DNA from: an uncultured Acidobacteriota bacterium
Lineage (GTDB): Bacteria; Acidobacteriota; Vicinamibacteria; Marinacidobacterales; SMYC01
NCBI GenBank assembly: GCA_947259165.1
Contig: CAMYKY010000015.1
Location: 1 to 62,500 of the forward strand
Direction of reading: 5' to 3'
Length of the DNA: 62,500 nt
Shown: one piece after another, positions 8,870 through 17,517 of the stretch
Position numbering within the stretch: position 1 is the first letter of the stretch
How the letters are laid out: each line of letters opens with the position of its first letter
Program-made: the position numbers and the translations under genes
The notes under the pieces: model-generated
The model's input: the letters and a program-made list of their open reading frames with translations, nothing else
Database searches by the model: none
What the model was told of the DNA's origin: nothing

Positions 8870-9502
8870 CACCGCGACGGAAATGGGCTCGTGCTCCTCG
8901 CCCTGGTTCGCGGAGGCCTCCGTGGACACACCGAGCTGGGCCTCTTTTTTTTCCCGCAGTCTCTTGACCCGCGCAACGACTTCACTGGCATCTCCCGATG
9001 CCGCCTCGATGGCTCTGAGCTCATCGAGCTCATCCGAGGTTTGCCTCTTCAAGCTGTCTAGCATGGTGTTGAAAACATCGGGAAGATCGTTGAGAAAATC
9101 TCCCTGCCGAAATCGGAGCTTGAATGCCAGATCTCCCTGACTAATGCGGGTGAGACTCTTTTTCGTGCGCCACAGGGGCCCAGCGATCTGGTTGCTCATG
9201 TACAACGCGATGATCGCGAGCACGATGACACCGAACAGGGCAATGAACACGACCGCGGTTCCAAACAAACCGGGGAGCGTCAACAGCGGCACCGCGCCCC
9301 CCCGTGGAACCAGGTCGTAGAATTGAGTCAGGTGCCCGTCGTAGAGGAGGTAGAGCACCAGCGCAAAGAACACCGAATTGGCAGCCCAAACGGCCAGGAG
9401 CGTTCCGATCAGCCGATATTGGAAGGGCTTGTCGATAATGTACTGGCGCTTGTAAAAGGGCGGGCGGGAACCGTAACCCGTGGGTCTGGCGTCGTCACTC
9501 AT
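8864..9502 (-). CDS. Two-transmembrane HAMP-type signalling protein
   Basis: This 212-residue protein has two hydrophobic spans (residues ~30-52, LIGTLLAVWAANSVFFALVL, and ~80-102, AVVFIALFGVIVLAIIALY) separated by a short periplasmic loop. A HAMP-like linker follows (MSNQIAGPLWRTKKSLTRI...GDLAFKLRFRQGDFLNDLPDVFNTM), then a coiled coil and an acidic tail. There is no kinase, cyclase or methyl-accepting output domain, so it must act through a partner. The Ser/Thr kinase encoded immediately downstream on the same strand is the obvious candidate. This is inferred from context only. Confidence 0.65.
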   Translation of the reverse strand: MSDDARPTGYGSRPPFYKRQYIIDKPFQYRLIGTLLAVWAANSVFFALVLYLLYDGHLTQFYDLVPRGGAVPLLTLPGLFGTAVVFIALFGVIVLAIIALYMSNQIAGPLWRTKKSLTRISQGDLAFKLRFRQGDFLNDLPDVFNTMLDSLKRQTSDELDELRAIEAASGDASEVVARVKRLREKKEAQLGVSTEASANQGEEHEPISVAVH

Positions 9503-9666
9503 TGGGTAAACCTCCGGCAGGGAAGACAGGAGCTTCCAAAGCGTATGGCGCGTGTAGCATGGCGCCCGCTGGACACGCGGGTCGTTCGAGATGAACCGAT
9601 ATAAAGATGTAAGGAGTACTTACTCAGAGTAACAAAAACGTCAGCGAACCGGCAACCGAGGCTTCC

Positions 9667-10296
9667 CTACCCCAAATTCGAGGGTATGTAGAATCGCGTC
9701 CCGCCCGGCATGAGCTGGATCTCCCGCAGAAGATCGGTCAAATCGCGTTCCGGGTCCCCGAAATCCACTTCGGCGGAGCTCACGACCAAAAGCGGCGTTT
9801 GCGAGTAGTGAAAGAAGAAATAGTCATAGGCTCTGACGACCTCGCGCAACGCGTCCTCTTCGATCGCGTCGGCGCTCGAGCGCTGCCGGATGCGCTTCGC
9901 GAGCGCTTCAGCGGGCACTTGCAAGTACACGACGAGCTCGGGTGACGGCACTTCGGCGGCAAGAGGTCCGTAGATTTTCTCGTAGAGCATGAGCTCCGCG
10001 TCATCCAAACTCAGATACGCGTAGATCTTATCTTTAGCGAGAATGAAATCGGAGACCTGCGTTTGCGAGAACAAATCTCGCTGCGCCAAGCCGGTCAGCT
10101 GACGATAGCGATTGAGCAGGAAGAAAATCTGGGTTTGAAACGAGGCTCCCCCCTTCCCCGCATGGTGGTCTCGTAGGAAAGGGTTGTTTTTCTCTTCGTG
10201 AAGTGCCGCGCCGTCGAGCTGGCCCGCCAAGCGCGTCGAAAGCTCGGTTTTTCCGACGCCAGGCGGACCTTCGACCGCGATATAGCGGTAGGTCAT
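9667..10296 (-). CDS. Deoxynucleoside kinase family protein
   Basis: This 209-residue P-loop kinase has Walker A GPPGVGKTELS near residue 10, then EEKNNPFL, the DRY-like SDFILAKDKIYA segment and the lid RIRQRSSADAIE, as in the dNK/dCK/dGK family that phosphorylates deoxynucleosides in the salvage pathway. The substrate cannot be read from sequence. The start overlaps the stop of folK (ATGA), so the two are one operon. The folK to dNK order is a recurring arrangement in several bacterial phyla. Confidence 0.8.
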   Translation of the reverse strand: MTYRYIAVEGPPGVGKTELSTRLAGQLDGAALHEEKNNPFLRDHHAGKGGASFQTQIFFLLNRYRQLTGLAQRDLFSQTQVSDFILAKDKIYAYLSLDDAELMLYEKIYGPLAAEVPSPELVVYLQVPAEALAKRIRQRSSADAIEEDALREVVRAYDYFFFHYSQTPLLVVSSAEVDFGDPERDLTDLLREIQLMPGGTRFYIPSNLG

Positions 10297-10787
10297 CAGG
10301 CGAACGCGTCCTCGAGGCGCACCACTTCGCTAACGTCCCGGCAGTCCTCGAGCAGATCCCGCATCGTCGTTTCGAGCACGGGGTGGACGGCGTCAGGCGC
10401 GATCTCGACCATGGGCTCGAGTACGAATCGACGCTGGTGAAAGCGAGGGTGCGGGACGATCAGGGCCGGCGTCGAGAGCACAACGTCTTCGAGCATCAAG
10501 ATGTCGATGTCGAGCGTCCGGGGCGCATTGGGCTCACCGCGCTCGCGTCCTTGAGCTGCCTCCACACTCCGACACACCTCGAAAAGCTGGGTTGGGTTGC
10601 CGTCGAAATGGACTGCGGCGGCGGCATTGACGAACCACTCCGGATTCAAGGTCTCCACCGGCTCGGTTTGGTACAAACTGGAGCGCAATGGCACCTCGAC
10701 ACCTCGCGCGACGAGCTCGGAGATAGCTCGACGAAGCTCGGCGACGGGGTCGCCAACGTTCGACCCCAGTCCGATGTAACCGTCCAC
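10296..10787 (-). CDS. folK: 2-amino-4-hydroxy-6-hydroxymethyldihydropteridine pyrophosphokinase
   Basis: This 163-residue HPPK transfers pyrophosphate from ATP to the pterin before dihydropteroate synthesis. Family motifs present are YIGLGSNVGDP at the N-terminus, LYQTEPV, FVNAAAAV, and the signature RTLDIDILML with IVPHPRFHQRRFVLEP. Length is normal. It is the first gene of a two-gene minus-strand operon with the deoxynucleoside kinase and is transcribed divergently from the acyl-CoA synthetase gene. Confidence 0.93.
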   Translation of the reverse strand: MDGYIGLGSNVGDPVAELRRAISELVARGVEVPLRSSLYQTEPVETLNPEWFVNAAAAVHFDGNPTQLFEVCRSVEAAQGRERGEPNAPRTLDIDILMLEDVVLSTPALIVPHPRFHQRRFVLEPMVEIAPDAVHPVLETTMRDLLEDCRDVSEVVRLEDAFA

Positions 10788-10826
10788 AGCCCGGATTATA
10801 CGTTAACCCCGATCTCGAGCCGCGAG

Positions 10827-10848
10827 CCCCGAAAGACCACTTTCGGGG
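10827..10848. other. Perfect 9-bp hairpin in the folK / acyl-CoA synthetase divergent spacer
   Basis: CCCCGAAAG, a four-base loop (ACCA) and CTTTCGGGG form a perfect stem. On the plus strand it is followed by TTCTT, so it resembles a terminator, but no plus-strand gene ends upstream. It may block read-through, act as an operator, or sit in a 5' leader. Confidence 0.45.
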
Positions 10849-10913
10849 TTCTTCAAACGTTCCGCCGGCCATGCGAGCGCTGTGCTAACATTCCACGCAT
10901 CCTGAGGTGACTC

Positions 10914-12713
10914 ATGGAGTTCGAGACTCTCAATCAACTTCTCTCGCAATCCGTCAAGACGTACCAAAAACCTGACGCACTCTCCTACAAGAAAGATGGA
11001 GCGTGGCACCCCATTTCGTCGGAAGAGTGGCTATCGCGGGCCCGTAACATCGCGTTAGGGTTGTATGAGCTTGGCGTCAGGCCGGGCGACCGCGTCGCGC
11101 TTCTCTCCGAGAACCGTCCCGAATGGTTCCTCGTCGACTCGGGAATGCAAATTCTCGGCGCCGTCAACGTCCCGCTCTATTCGACCCTGGTGCCCGAGCA
11201 AATCGGCTACATCGTGAACGACTCGGGCGCGAAAGTCGTGGTCGCCTCGAACGCGAGCCAGCAAAAAAAGATAGCCGAGATCCAAAAGGCTCTCACCAGC
11301 GTGGAGCACGTGATCGTTTTCGACGCGAGCGACGAGTTGGACGCAATCGAGCTTTCCTCCATCGAGGAGAAAGGCAAGGCAGCCGGCGACAAGGATCCAC
11401 GGCTCGCGCAAAAACTCGCCGACGCCGTCTCGCCCGATGATTTGGCGAGCATCGTGTACACCTCGGGAACCACTGGAGATCCTAAAGGCGTCATGCTGAC
11501 GCAAGACAACCTCGTCTCGAACGTCCACGCAAGCCTCAAAGTTCTGCCGATCAACAAGGACGATGTGGCGCTCTCGGCGCTTCCCTACAGCCACGTCTTC
11601 GAACGGATGGTCGCGAACTATCTGTACCCTGCCGCCGGCGTCAGCATCGCCATTGCAGGAAGCCTCGAAGAAGTTCCTCAGAACCTTGGAGAGATCCGTC
11701 CGACGGTCATGACGATGGTGCCTCGCTTCTACGAGAAGTTGTACGCACGCGTCAAAGAATCGGTCGATCAGGGAAGTTCCGGAAAAAAGAAGATCTTCAA
11801 CTGGGCGATCGGGGTCGGGAGTGAGTACGGCGAATATCGTCTGAGAGGCGAGCCTGCGCCGTTCGGACTCGAACTGAAGCACAAGATCGCGAACGCTCTG
11901 GTTTTCGGCAAACTTCAGCAGCGTATCGGAGGACGGTTGCGATTTTTTGTTTCCGGCGCAGCGCCGCTCGCCAAAGAGATTGCGGATTTCTTCTGGGCGG
12001 CGGGGATCACGATCGTCGAAGGCTACGGGCTCACCGAGACCTCTCCGGTGATTTCCGTGAACCGGCCCGGGGCGCTCAAGTTCGGCACCGTCGGGCGCGT
12101 CATCCCGGGTCTCGAGGTCAAGATCGCGGACGATGGTGAGATTTGCGTGCGGGGTCCCAACGTCATGACGGGCTACTACAAGAAAGAGAAAGCGACGCGA
12201 GAGGCGATCGATAGCGTCGGCTTCTTTCACACCGGCGATATCGGCTCGATCGACGGCGAGGGGTTTCTAAAAATAACGGACCGCAAGAAAGACATCATCG
12301 TCACCGCGGGTGGGAAGAACATCGCGCCACAACCTATCGAAGGTCGCCTCAAGACCAACGCCTACATCACGGAGATCGTCGTCGTCGGTAACCAGCGTCG
12401 GTTCGCTTCGGCGCTTGTCGTTCCCGACTTCGACAAGCTCGCGGCGTGGTGCCAAACAAATGCAGTCCCCACCGAGTCTCGCGACGCCATGACGGCGCAC
12501 CCCAAGGTCGTAGAGTTCATTCTTGCGCAGATCGGCACCCTGAGCTCGGGCTTCGCCAACTACGAGAGGATCAAGAAGATTACGATTCTAGCGAAGGAGT
12601 TCACGCTCGAAAGCGGAGAGCTGACCCCGACGATGAAAGTCAAACGCAAAGTCATCGAGTCTCGCTACAAGGATCTGATCGACGAAATGTACAACGAGCC
12701 TGCAACGCCGTGA
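10914..12713 (+). CDS. Long-chain acyl-CoA synthetase (AMP-forming)
   Basis: This 599-residue ANL-superfamily enzyme activates fatty acids to acyl-adenylates and then acyl-CoA. P-loop-like A3 motif YTSGTTGDPKGVML is near residue 183, then LPYSHVFERM, A5 motif GYGLTETSPV, FHTGDIGSID, and the hinge TDRKKDIIVTAGGKNIAPQP. The C-terminal Lys domain ends with PTMKVKRKVI, placing the catalytic lysine near the end as expected. Length and the internal ~100-residue insertion match the bacterial FadD15/long-chain type. TGAGGTG precedes the ATG. The stop overlaps the GTG start of gatB. Confidence 0.9.
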   Translation: MEFETLNQLLSQSVKTYQKPDALSYKKDGAWHPISSEEWLSRARNIALGLYELGVRPGDRVALLSENRPEWFLVDSGMQILGAVNVPLYSTLVPEQIGYIVNDSGAKVVVASNASQQKKIAEIQKALTSVEHVIVFDASDELDAIELSSIEEKGKAAGDKDPRLAQKLADAVSPDDLASIVYTSGTTGDPKGVMLTQDNLVSNVHASLKVLPINKDDVALSALPYSHVFERMVANYLYPAAGVSIAIAGSLEEVPQNLGEIRPTVMTMVPRFYEKLYARVKESVDQGSSGKKKIFNWAIGVGSEYGEYRLRGEPAPFGLELKHKIANALVFGKLQQRIGGRLRFFVSGAAPLAKEIADFFWAAGITIVEGYGLTETSPVISVNRPGALKFGTVGRVIPGLEVKIADDGEICVRGPNVMTGYYKKEKATREAIDSVGFFHTGDIGSIDGEGFLKITDRKKDIIVTAGGKNIAPQPIEGRLKTNAYITEIVVVGNQRRFASALVVPDFDKLAAWCQTNAVPTESRDAMTAHPKVVEFILAQIGTLSSGFANYERIKKITILAKEFTLESGELTPTMKVKRKVIESRYKDLIDEMYNEPATP

Positions 12714-14161
12714 CGCAGACCGACTACGAGACCGTTATCGGGCTCGAATGCCACGCGCAGCTTCAGACGGCGACGAAGCTCTTTTGTGGCTGCCGTGCGA
12801 GCTTCGGGGCCCCACCGAACACGAACATCTGTCCGGTCTGCATTGGTCTGCCGGGAGCCCTACCGGTGCTCAACCGACGCGCGGTCGAGCTCTCGCTACG
12901 AGCGGCGCTTGCCGTGGGTTGCCGCGTCAACGAGACGTCCGTGTTCGCGCGCAAGAATTATTTCTACCCTGACCTTCCCAAGGGCTATCAGATTTCTCAA
13001 TACGACCGTCCCCTCGCAGAAGACGGCGTCATCGTCCTCGAGCTCGAGACCGGCACCAAGGAGATCCGCGTCGAGCGGATCCACATGGAAGAAGATGCCG
13101 GCAAGCTGTTGCACGAGGGCTTCGACGACGCCAGCTCAAAGAGCGGTGTCGACTTCAACCGAAGCGGCGTTCCTCTCATCGAGATCGTCAGCCACCCCGA
13201 CCTGTCGAGTCCGGAAGAAGCGACCCAGTACGCCGAGTCGCTCAAAGAGATCATCGAGTACACCGAAGCCTCGGACACCGATATGGAAAAGGGCAACTTT
13301 CGCTTCGACGGTAACGTCTCGGTGCGCCCGCGCGGCACCACCGAGCTCGGCACCAAAGTCGAGATGAAAAATCTCAACTCGTTTCGATTCCTCGCTCAGG
13401 CACTCGCCTACGAAGTCGACCGCCAAATCGAGCTCATTGAATCCGGCGGACGGGTGATTCAGGAAACTCGCCTCTATGATCCCGGCGCAGACAAGACGGT
13501 CTCGATGCGCAGCAAAGAAGAGGCACACGACTACCGGTATTTCCCAGAGCCCGACTTGCCACCGCTGACAATCGCCGCCGCCCAGATTCTGGAGGCGAAA
13601 GAGAATCTCCCGGAGCTTCCCGAGGCAAAGCGCGAGCGCCTGGTTTCCGCATATGGCCTTCCACCTTACGACGCCGAAGTCCTCACGAGCTCTCGGGAGC
13701 TCGCGAATTACTTCGAAACGACGGCCGAGAGCTCCGGCAACGCGAAAGCGGCGAGCAACTGGATCATGTCCGAGGTCTTGCGCAAAGTGAAAGAAACAGA
13801 TGCAACGCTCGCCGAGTTACCCGTCGCGCCGGCGGCACTCGGAGAGTTGATTCAGCTCATCGACGACGGCGCCATCAGCGGCAAGATCGCCAAAGATGTT
13901 TTCGAGAAGATGTTCGCCACCGGAGACGCTCCGGGGGTCATCGTGAAACGAGAAGGCTTGGCTCAGATTTCGGATGTGTCCGCGATCGAGGAGCTCGCCC
14001 GCGGCGTCATCGAGGCCAACCCAGACCAGGCTGCGGAGCTCAAAGCCGGCAAGGACAAAGTGATCGGTTGGATGGTCGGTCAGATCATGAAAGCATCACG
14101 TGGACAGGCAAACCCGCAGCTTGCTCGCGAGACTCTGATTAGACTAATCGAGGACGCTTGA
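12710..14161 (+). CDS. gatB: Asp-tRNA(Asn)/Glu-tRNA(Gln) amidotransferase subunit B
   Basis: This 483-residue GatB delivers ammonia to phosphorylated Glu-tRNA(Gln) or Asp-tRNA(Asn). YETVIGLECHAQL begins the fold, zinc-site cysteines lie in LFCGCRASFG and NICPVCIGLPG, and YPDLPKGYQISQYD and RIHMEEDAGKL follow. It closes with the YqeY-like tail domain (DQAAELKAGKDKVIGWMVGQIM). The GTG start at 12710 overlaps the previous stop (GTGA). A longer frame opening upstream is only read-through of the other frame of the acyl-CoA synthetase. gatA and gatC are not nearby. Confidence 0.95.
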   Translation: MTQTDYETVIGLECHAQLQTATKLFCGCRASFGAPPNTNICPVCIGLPGALPVLNRRAVELSLRAALAVGCRVNETSVFARKNYFYPDLPKGYQISQYDRPLAEDGVIVLELETGTKEIRVERIHMEEDAGKLLHEGFDDASSKSGVDFNRSGVPLIEIVSHPDLSSPEEATQYAESLKEIIEYTEASDTDMEKGNFRFDGNVSVRPRGTTELGTKVEMKNLNSFRFLAQALAYEVDRQIELIESGGRVIQETRLYDPGADKTVSMRSKEEAHDYRYFPEPDLPPLTIAAAQILEAKENLPELPEAKRERLVSAYGLPPYDAEVLTSSRELANYFETTAESSGNAKAASNWIMSEVLRKVKETDATLAELPVAPAALGELIQLIDDGAISGKIAKDVFEKMFATGDAPGVIVKREGLAQISDVSAIEELARGVIEANPDQAAELKAGKDKVIGWMVGQIMKASRGQANPQLARETLIRLIEDA

Positions 14162-14814
14162 TCCAAACGTTTCACGTCTCCAAGCAATACGGACGCGACA
14201 ACGCCGCCTTGCGAGACGTTACTCTCGAGATTGACAAAGGCGAGTTCGTCTTTCTAACCGGACCGAGCGGCGCGGGTAAAACGACGTTCTTGAAGCTCAT
14301 CTTTCGAGAAGAAACACCTTCTCAAGGCCAGATTCTCGTGAACGGAAGAAACGTCTCCGCGATACCGGAAGCGAAGATCCCTTTCCTTCGCCGCGATATC
14401 GGCGTCGTCTTCCAGGATTTCAAACTACTGCGACGCAAGACCATTTTCGAGAACGTCGCGTTTGTGCTGCGCGTGATGGGAGTACCGAAGATCGAGCGAA
14501 AACGGCGCGCGTTCCAGATCTTGAAGCAGGTCGGCCTCCAGCACAAAATCAATAACTACCCGATGCAGCTCTCGGGCGGCGAACAACAACGCGTCGCCAT
14601 CGCGCGAGCGCTCGTCAACGAGCCAGTCATCCTCCTCGCGGATGAGCCCACGGGCAACCTCGATCCCGAGCTCGCTATCGAGATCATGTCGCTGTTTCAA
14701 GAAATCAACGCCCGCGGAACGACCGTGCTCGTCGCCACTCACGACCGAGAGATGATCACGCGACTCGGCAAACGAGTCATCAATCTGGAAAAAGGACGAG
14801 TGGCTGAGAATTGA
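14158..14814 (+). CDS. ftsE: Cell-division ATP-binding protein FtsE
   Basis: This 218-residue ABC ATPase of the FtsEX complex controls peptidoglycan hydrolases at the septum. Walker [14 protein letters not shown], the Q-loop in VFQDFKLL, signature [14 protein letters not shown] and Walker [13 protein letters not shown] are all present. The start is TTG at 14158, overlapping the gatB stop with GAGGA upstream; the first residues ([11 protein letters not shown]) match FtsE. Its usual partner ftsX is not next to it but lies 0.8 kb away on the opposite strand, beyond udk. Confidence 0.92.
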   Translation: MIQTFHVSKQYGRDNAALRDVTLEIDKGEFVFLTGPSGAGKTTFLKLIFREETPSQGQILVNGRNVSAIPEAKIPFLRRDIGVVFQDFKLLRRKTIFENVAFVLRVMGVPKIERKRRAFQILKQVGLQHKINNYPMQLSGGEQQRVAIARALVNEPVILLADEPTGNLDPELAIEIMSLFQEINARGTTVLVATHDREMITRLGKRVINLEKGRVAEN

Positions 14815-14846
14815 CACTCCACGGAGGCACTCCTTGGTGAAATAGC

Positions 14847-15464
14847 ATGACTCCTATACTCATCGGCCTCGCGGGGGGGACATCGTCGGGGAAGACCTCC
14901 TTTGCTCAGGCGATTGTGAAACAGATCGGCGCCGGCAACGCGGTGCTTCTTTCTCAGGATGCTTATTACGTCGACCCCTCTCATTTGCCTTTCGAGGAGC
15001 GGGCGAAGATCAACTACGACCATCCCGATTCCTACGAGACCAGTTTGCTAATCGAGCACCTCGATCATCTCAAAGCGGGTCAATCAGTGCCGCAGTTCGT
15101 TTACGATTACGTCGAGCATGCTCGCGTCGACACCGGGGAGCTCATCCAACCGACCCCCGTTATCCTGCTCGAGGGGATCATGGTGCTCGCGGTGAAACAG
15201 CTGCGTGAGCGTTTCGACATCAAGCTGTTTATCGACACCGACGCCGACGTGCGCCTGTTACGCCGTCTCTCTCGGGACATTCGCGACCGCGGTCGCACCC
15301 TCGAATCCGTCACCCGCCAGTACCTCGAGTCTGTCAGGCCGATGCACCTGGAGTTCACAGACCCGTCGAAACGCTATGCCGATCTCGTCATTCCTGAGGG
15401 TGCGCACAACAACGTTGCCCTGGACCTGGTCGTCGCCCGAATCCAAGAGCTCCTGAACAACTGA
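14847..15464 (+). CDS. udk: Uridine kinase
   Basis: This 205-residue P-loop kinase phosphorylates uridine and cytidine for pyrimidine salvage. Walker A GLAGGTSSGKTSFA is at the N-terminus. DAYYVDPSHLPFEERAKIN, NYDHPDSYE, VILLEGIMVLA, FIDTDADVRLLRRLSRD and the C-terminal HNNVALDLVV fit the family. Length is normal. The gene interrupts the ftsE/ftsX pair. Confidence 0.92.
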   Translation: MTPILIGLAGGTSSGKTSFAQAIVKQIGAGNAVLLSQDAYYVDPSHLPFEERAKINYDHPDSYETSLLIEHLDHLKAGQSVPQFVYDYVEHARVDTGELIQPTPVILLEGIMVLAVKQLRERFDIKLFIDTDADVRLLRRLSRDIRDRGRTLESVTRQYLESVRPMHLEFTDPSKRYADLVIPEGAHNNVALDLVVARIQELLNN

Positions 15465-15485
15465 CCGCAGCCGCAAAAAGGCCGT

Positions 15486-15574
15486 GGTGTAATAAAGGGG
15501 ATTAGGGGGACCCCCTCCAAGGATTCTCTTATCCCCTCAATCCCCCTGGTCCCCCAAATCCCCCTTTTTACACC
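15486..15574. repeat. 27-bp imperfect inverted repeat between convergent udk and ftsX
   Basis: The left arm at 15486-15512 starts GGTGTAATAAAGGGGATTAG. The right arm at 15548-15574, read in reverse complement, gives GGTGTAAAAAGGGGGATTTG and continues matching GGGGACC. The central ~35 nt contain further C-rich and G-rich blocks. It begins 22 nt after the udk stop and ends 35 nt from the ftsX stop. It could be a bidirectional terminator or a small palindromic (MITE/REP-like) element at the inversion breakpoint. Confidence 0.7.
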
Positions 15575-15608
15575 AGCGGATTTCTTGCGGTTTGGCGCGA
15601 CGGCGCGG

Positions 15609-16517
15609 TTAGACGGAGCGGCTCAGGAATTTTCTGACGGACAGTAGGCTGCCGACAAGGCCTACGAACATCCCACCGCAGACGATCGCAGCCCAAGCGG
15701 ACGGCGGAACGAAGCGTAACCAATCGGTTGTCGGCAAAAGCTCGAACGAGCTCAGCGCCTCTCGCAGAAAGTATTGGTGGGAGACGTACAAGAGTCCAAG
15801 TGCGAGCGCACCGCCAAGGCCGCCTTGCAGGATGCCCTCGACCAAAAAAGGTCCGCGGATGTAGGCATGCGTCGCGCCCACGAGCCGCATGATCCCGATC
15901 TCGTCCTCGCGGCCGTACACGGTGAGCTTGATGACGTTGAAGATGGTGAACACCGACGCGATAACGAGAGCGCCTCCGATGGTGAGGCCGATGATACGAA
16001 CGAGCTCGATGACGCCGGTGAGCCTTTCGATCCAAAGAAGGTCGTAGTCAACTTCCGCGACGCTGCCGACGGCTCCGACTCGGCGCGCGAGCCCGCGCAC
16101 GTCGTCAGGATTGCGGAAGTCGGAGGCCACCGTGACCTCGAACGAAGCCGGCAGGGGATTCGTCTCGAGAACGTCGGGAAGCGTGTCTAGCTCGGGAAAG
16201 TAGGACCGAAATCGAGTCACGGCCGCATCCTTCGATACGTAGTCGAACGATTCGATCTCCGAGCTTTGCGCAAAGAACTGCTCGAGCTCCTCCCGATCCG
16301 AGGCGGTCGCGTCATCGGCGAGATAGACAGTGAGCTGCACGCGGCTGGCCCAACCCGCCATGAGCGCGTTCAGATTCATCGACACCGTAAAGAAGACGCC
16401 GAGAATGAACAGAGAAACGGCGATGGTGGCAATCGAGACCAGATTAACGAGGCGATTGCGCCACAGCTCGACGAACGCTTCCTCGATGCAATAGCCAAAG
16501 GCCCGGAGGTATCGCAT
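15609..16517 (-). CDS. ftsX: Cell-division permease FtsX
   Basis: This 302-residue membrane protein has FtsX topology: cytoplasmic N-terminus (FVELWRNRLVNLVSI), TM1 at ~24-46, a periplasmic domain of ~110 residues, then three C-terminal TM segments around 170-195, 220-245 and 270-292. The cytoplasmic loop KLTVYGREDEIGIMRLVGAT is the FtsE-coupling motif shared with MacB-type permeases. It is convergent with udk and therefore on the strand opposite ftsE. An ancestral ftsE-ftsX operon was probably split by inversion or insertion. Confidence 0.9.
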   Translation of the reverse strand: MRYLRAFGYCIEEAFVELWRNRLVNLVSIATIAVSLFILGVFFTVSMNLNALMAGWASRVQLTVYLADDATASDREELEQFFAQSSEIESFDYVSKDAAVTRFRSYFPELDTLPDVLETNPLPASFEVTVASDFRNPDDVRGLARRVGAVGSVAEVDYDLLWIERLTGVIELVRIIGLTIGGALVIASVFTIFNVIKLTVYGREDEIGIMRLVGATHAYIRGPFLVEGILQGGLGGALALGLLYVSHQYFLREALSSFELLPTTDWLRFVPPSAWAAIVCGGMFVGLVGSLLSVRKFLSRSV

Positions 16518-16558
16518 GCTCGGGCGTGTATTCTATCGCGTGCACGCGAATTGAAGAA

Positions 16559-17323
16559 TCAGAACGTGTACGTCTTATTTTGCTCGATGAACTCGACGCC
16601 AGCCAGGTTCAGCTGCTTCAGCTCGGCCTCGATGCGGGAGACGTGTCCCGGCTTCGTATGGGTAATGAGCACCCTTGCCTCTTGGGTGAGCTTTTTCAGC
16701 TCTGTAGCCAAAATATCGGGCGTCATATGGCCGCTCGCGTGCGCCAGGGTGCCGACATCGTTCGAGAACGAAACCTCGGTAATGACCGCTTTGAGGTTCG
16801 CCTGCGAGGACGCCACCTGCCACACGCGGTCGGTGGGTCCGGTATCGCTCGTGTAAAGAATGGAGCTGTCACTGCTGTCTTCAACGAGAAACCCGACCGT
16901 GGGAATGAGATGCTCGACTTCGATGGGGGTGAACTTGAGATCGCCAATGGTGAAGGGCTTTTCGACCTCGATTTCTTGAAACCGCATCGTTGGCGCTTCT
17001 ACGGACGGAAGCTTGGTGAAATCGGGCCACAGTTCGTCGTTGAACATGTGCTGCTTCAAAGACTGCACCACTGCGCTCGTGCCGTAGACGACGATCGGTT
17101 CCGTGACGCGGCCGAAAACGTTGTCCACGAGAAACGGCAGGCTGCAATTGTGGTCGAGGTGCGTGTGGCTCACGATCACGTGCCCGACTCGCAGTTGCTC
17201 CTCGAGCGTCAACGGTCCGGTCAGTCCACCGGCATCGAGAGCGATGTGGTCATTGAGGAGGAAACACGACAAGAAGCGATCCTTGACACTTCCCCCGGAA
17301 CAACCCAGGACACGAAGCTTCAT
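16559..17323 (-). CDS. Metallo-beta-lactamase-fold hydrolase, class II cyclic-nucleotide phosphodiesterase-like
   Basis: This 254-residue protein starts MKLRVLGCSGG and has the metal motif SHTHLDHN, a DAGG strand before it, TSDTGPTDR and the late HTKPGH. This arrangement fits class II 3',5'-cAMP phosphodiesterase-like or RNase Z-like small hydrolases. There is no signal peptide, so it is cytoplasmic. The exact substrate is not readable. It follows ftsX by about 40 nt in the opposite transcription order, so it may be the upstream gene of an ftsX transcript. Confidence 0.7.
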   Translation of the reverse strand: MKLRVLGCSGGSVKDRFLSCFLLNDHIALDAGGLTGPLTLEEQLRVGHVIVSHTHLDHNCSLPFLVDNVFGRVTEPIVVYGTSAVVQSLKQHMFNDELWPDFTKLPSVEAPTMRFQEIEVEKPFTIGDLKFTPIEVEHLIPTVGFLVEDSSDSSILYTSDTGPTDRVWQVASSQANLKAVITEVSFSNDVGTLAHASGHMTPDILATELKKLTQEARVLITHTKPGHVSRIEAELKQLNLAGVEFIEQNKTYTF

Positions 17324-17517
17324 GATTATGGAGGAGAGGCGCCACCCGCCAGAAGCGACACCACGTCGCTGGCTGCAATTGCGCGCATTGGGACGGTCCG
17401 TTCAGTCGTGGGCTTTCTCGGATTGGACAACTTGGAAGTCGAATATATCTGGTAAAAGTAAGGAATGTCAACACTTCTGCCTGTTCAGCGCCCTTCGATC
17501 CTGATCGGATCACCCGG

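Noticed and set aside
10914..12713. Polyketide or NRPS adenylation function for the acyl-CoA synthetase
   Set aside because: No carrier-protein domains nearby, and the protein has the long-chain acyl-CoA synthetase layout.
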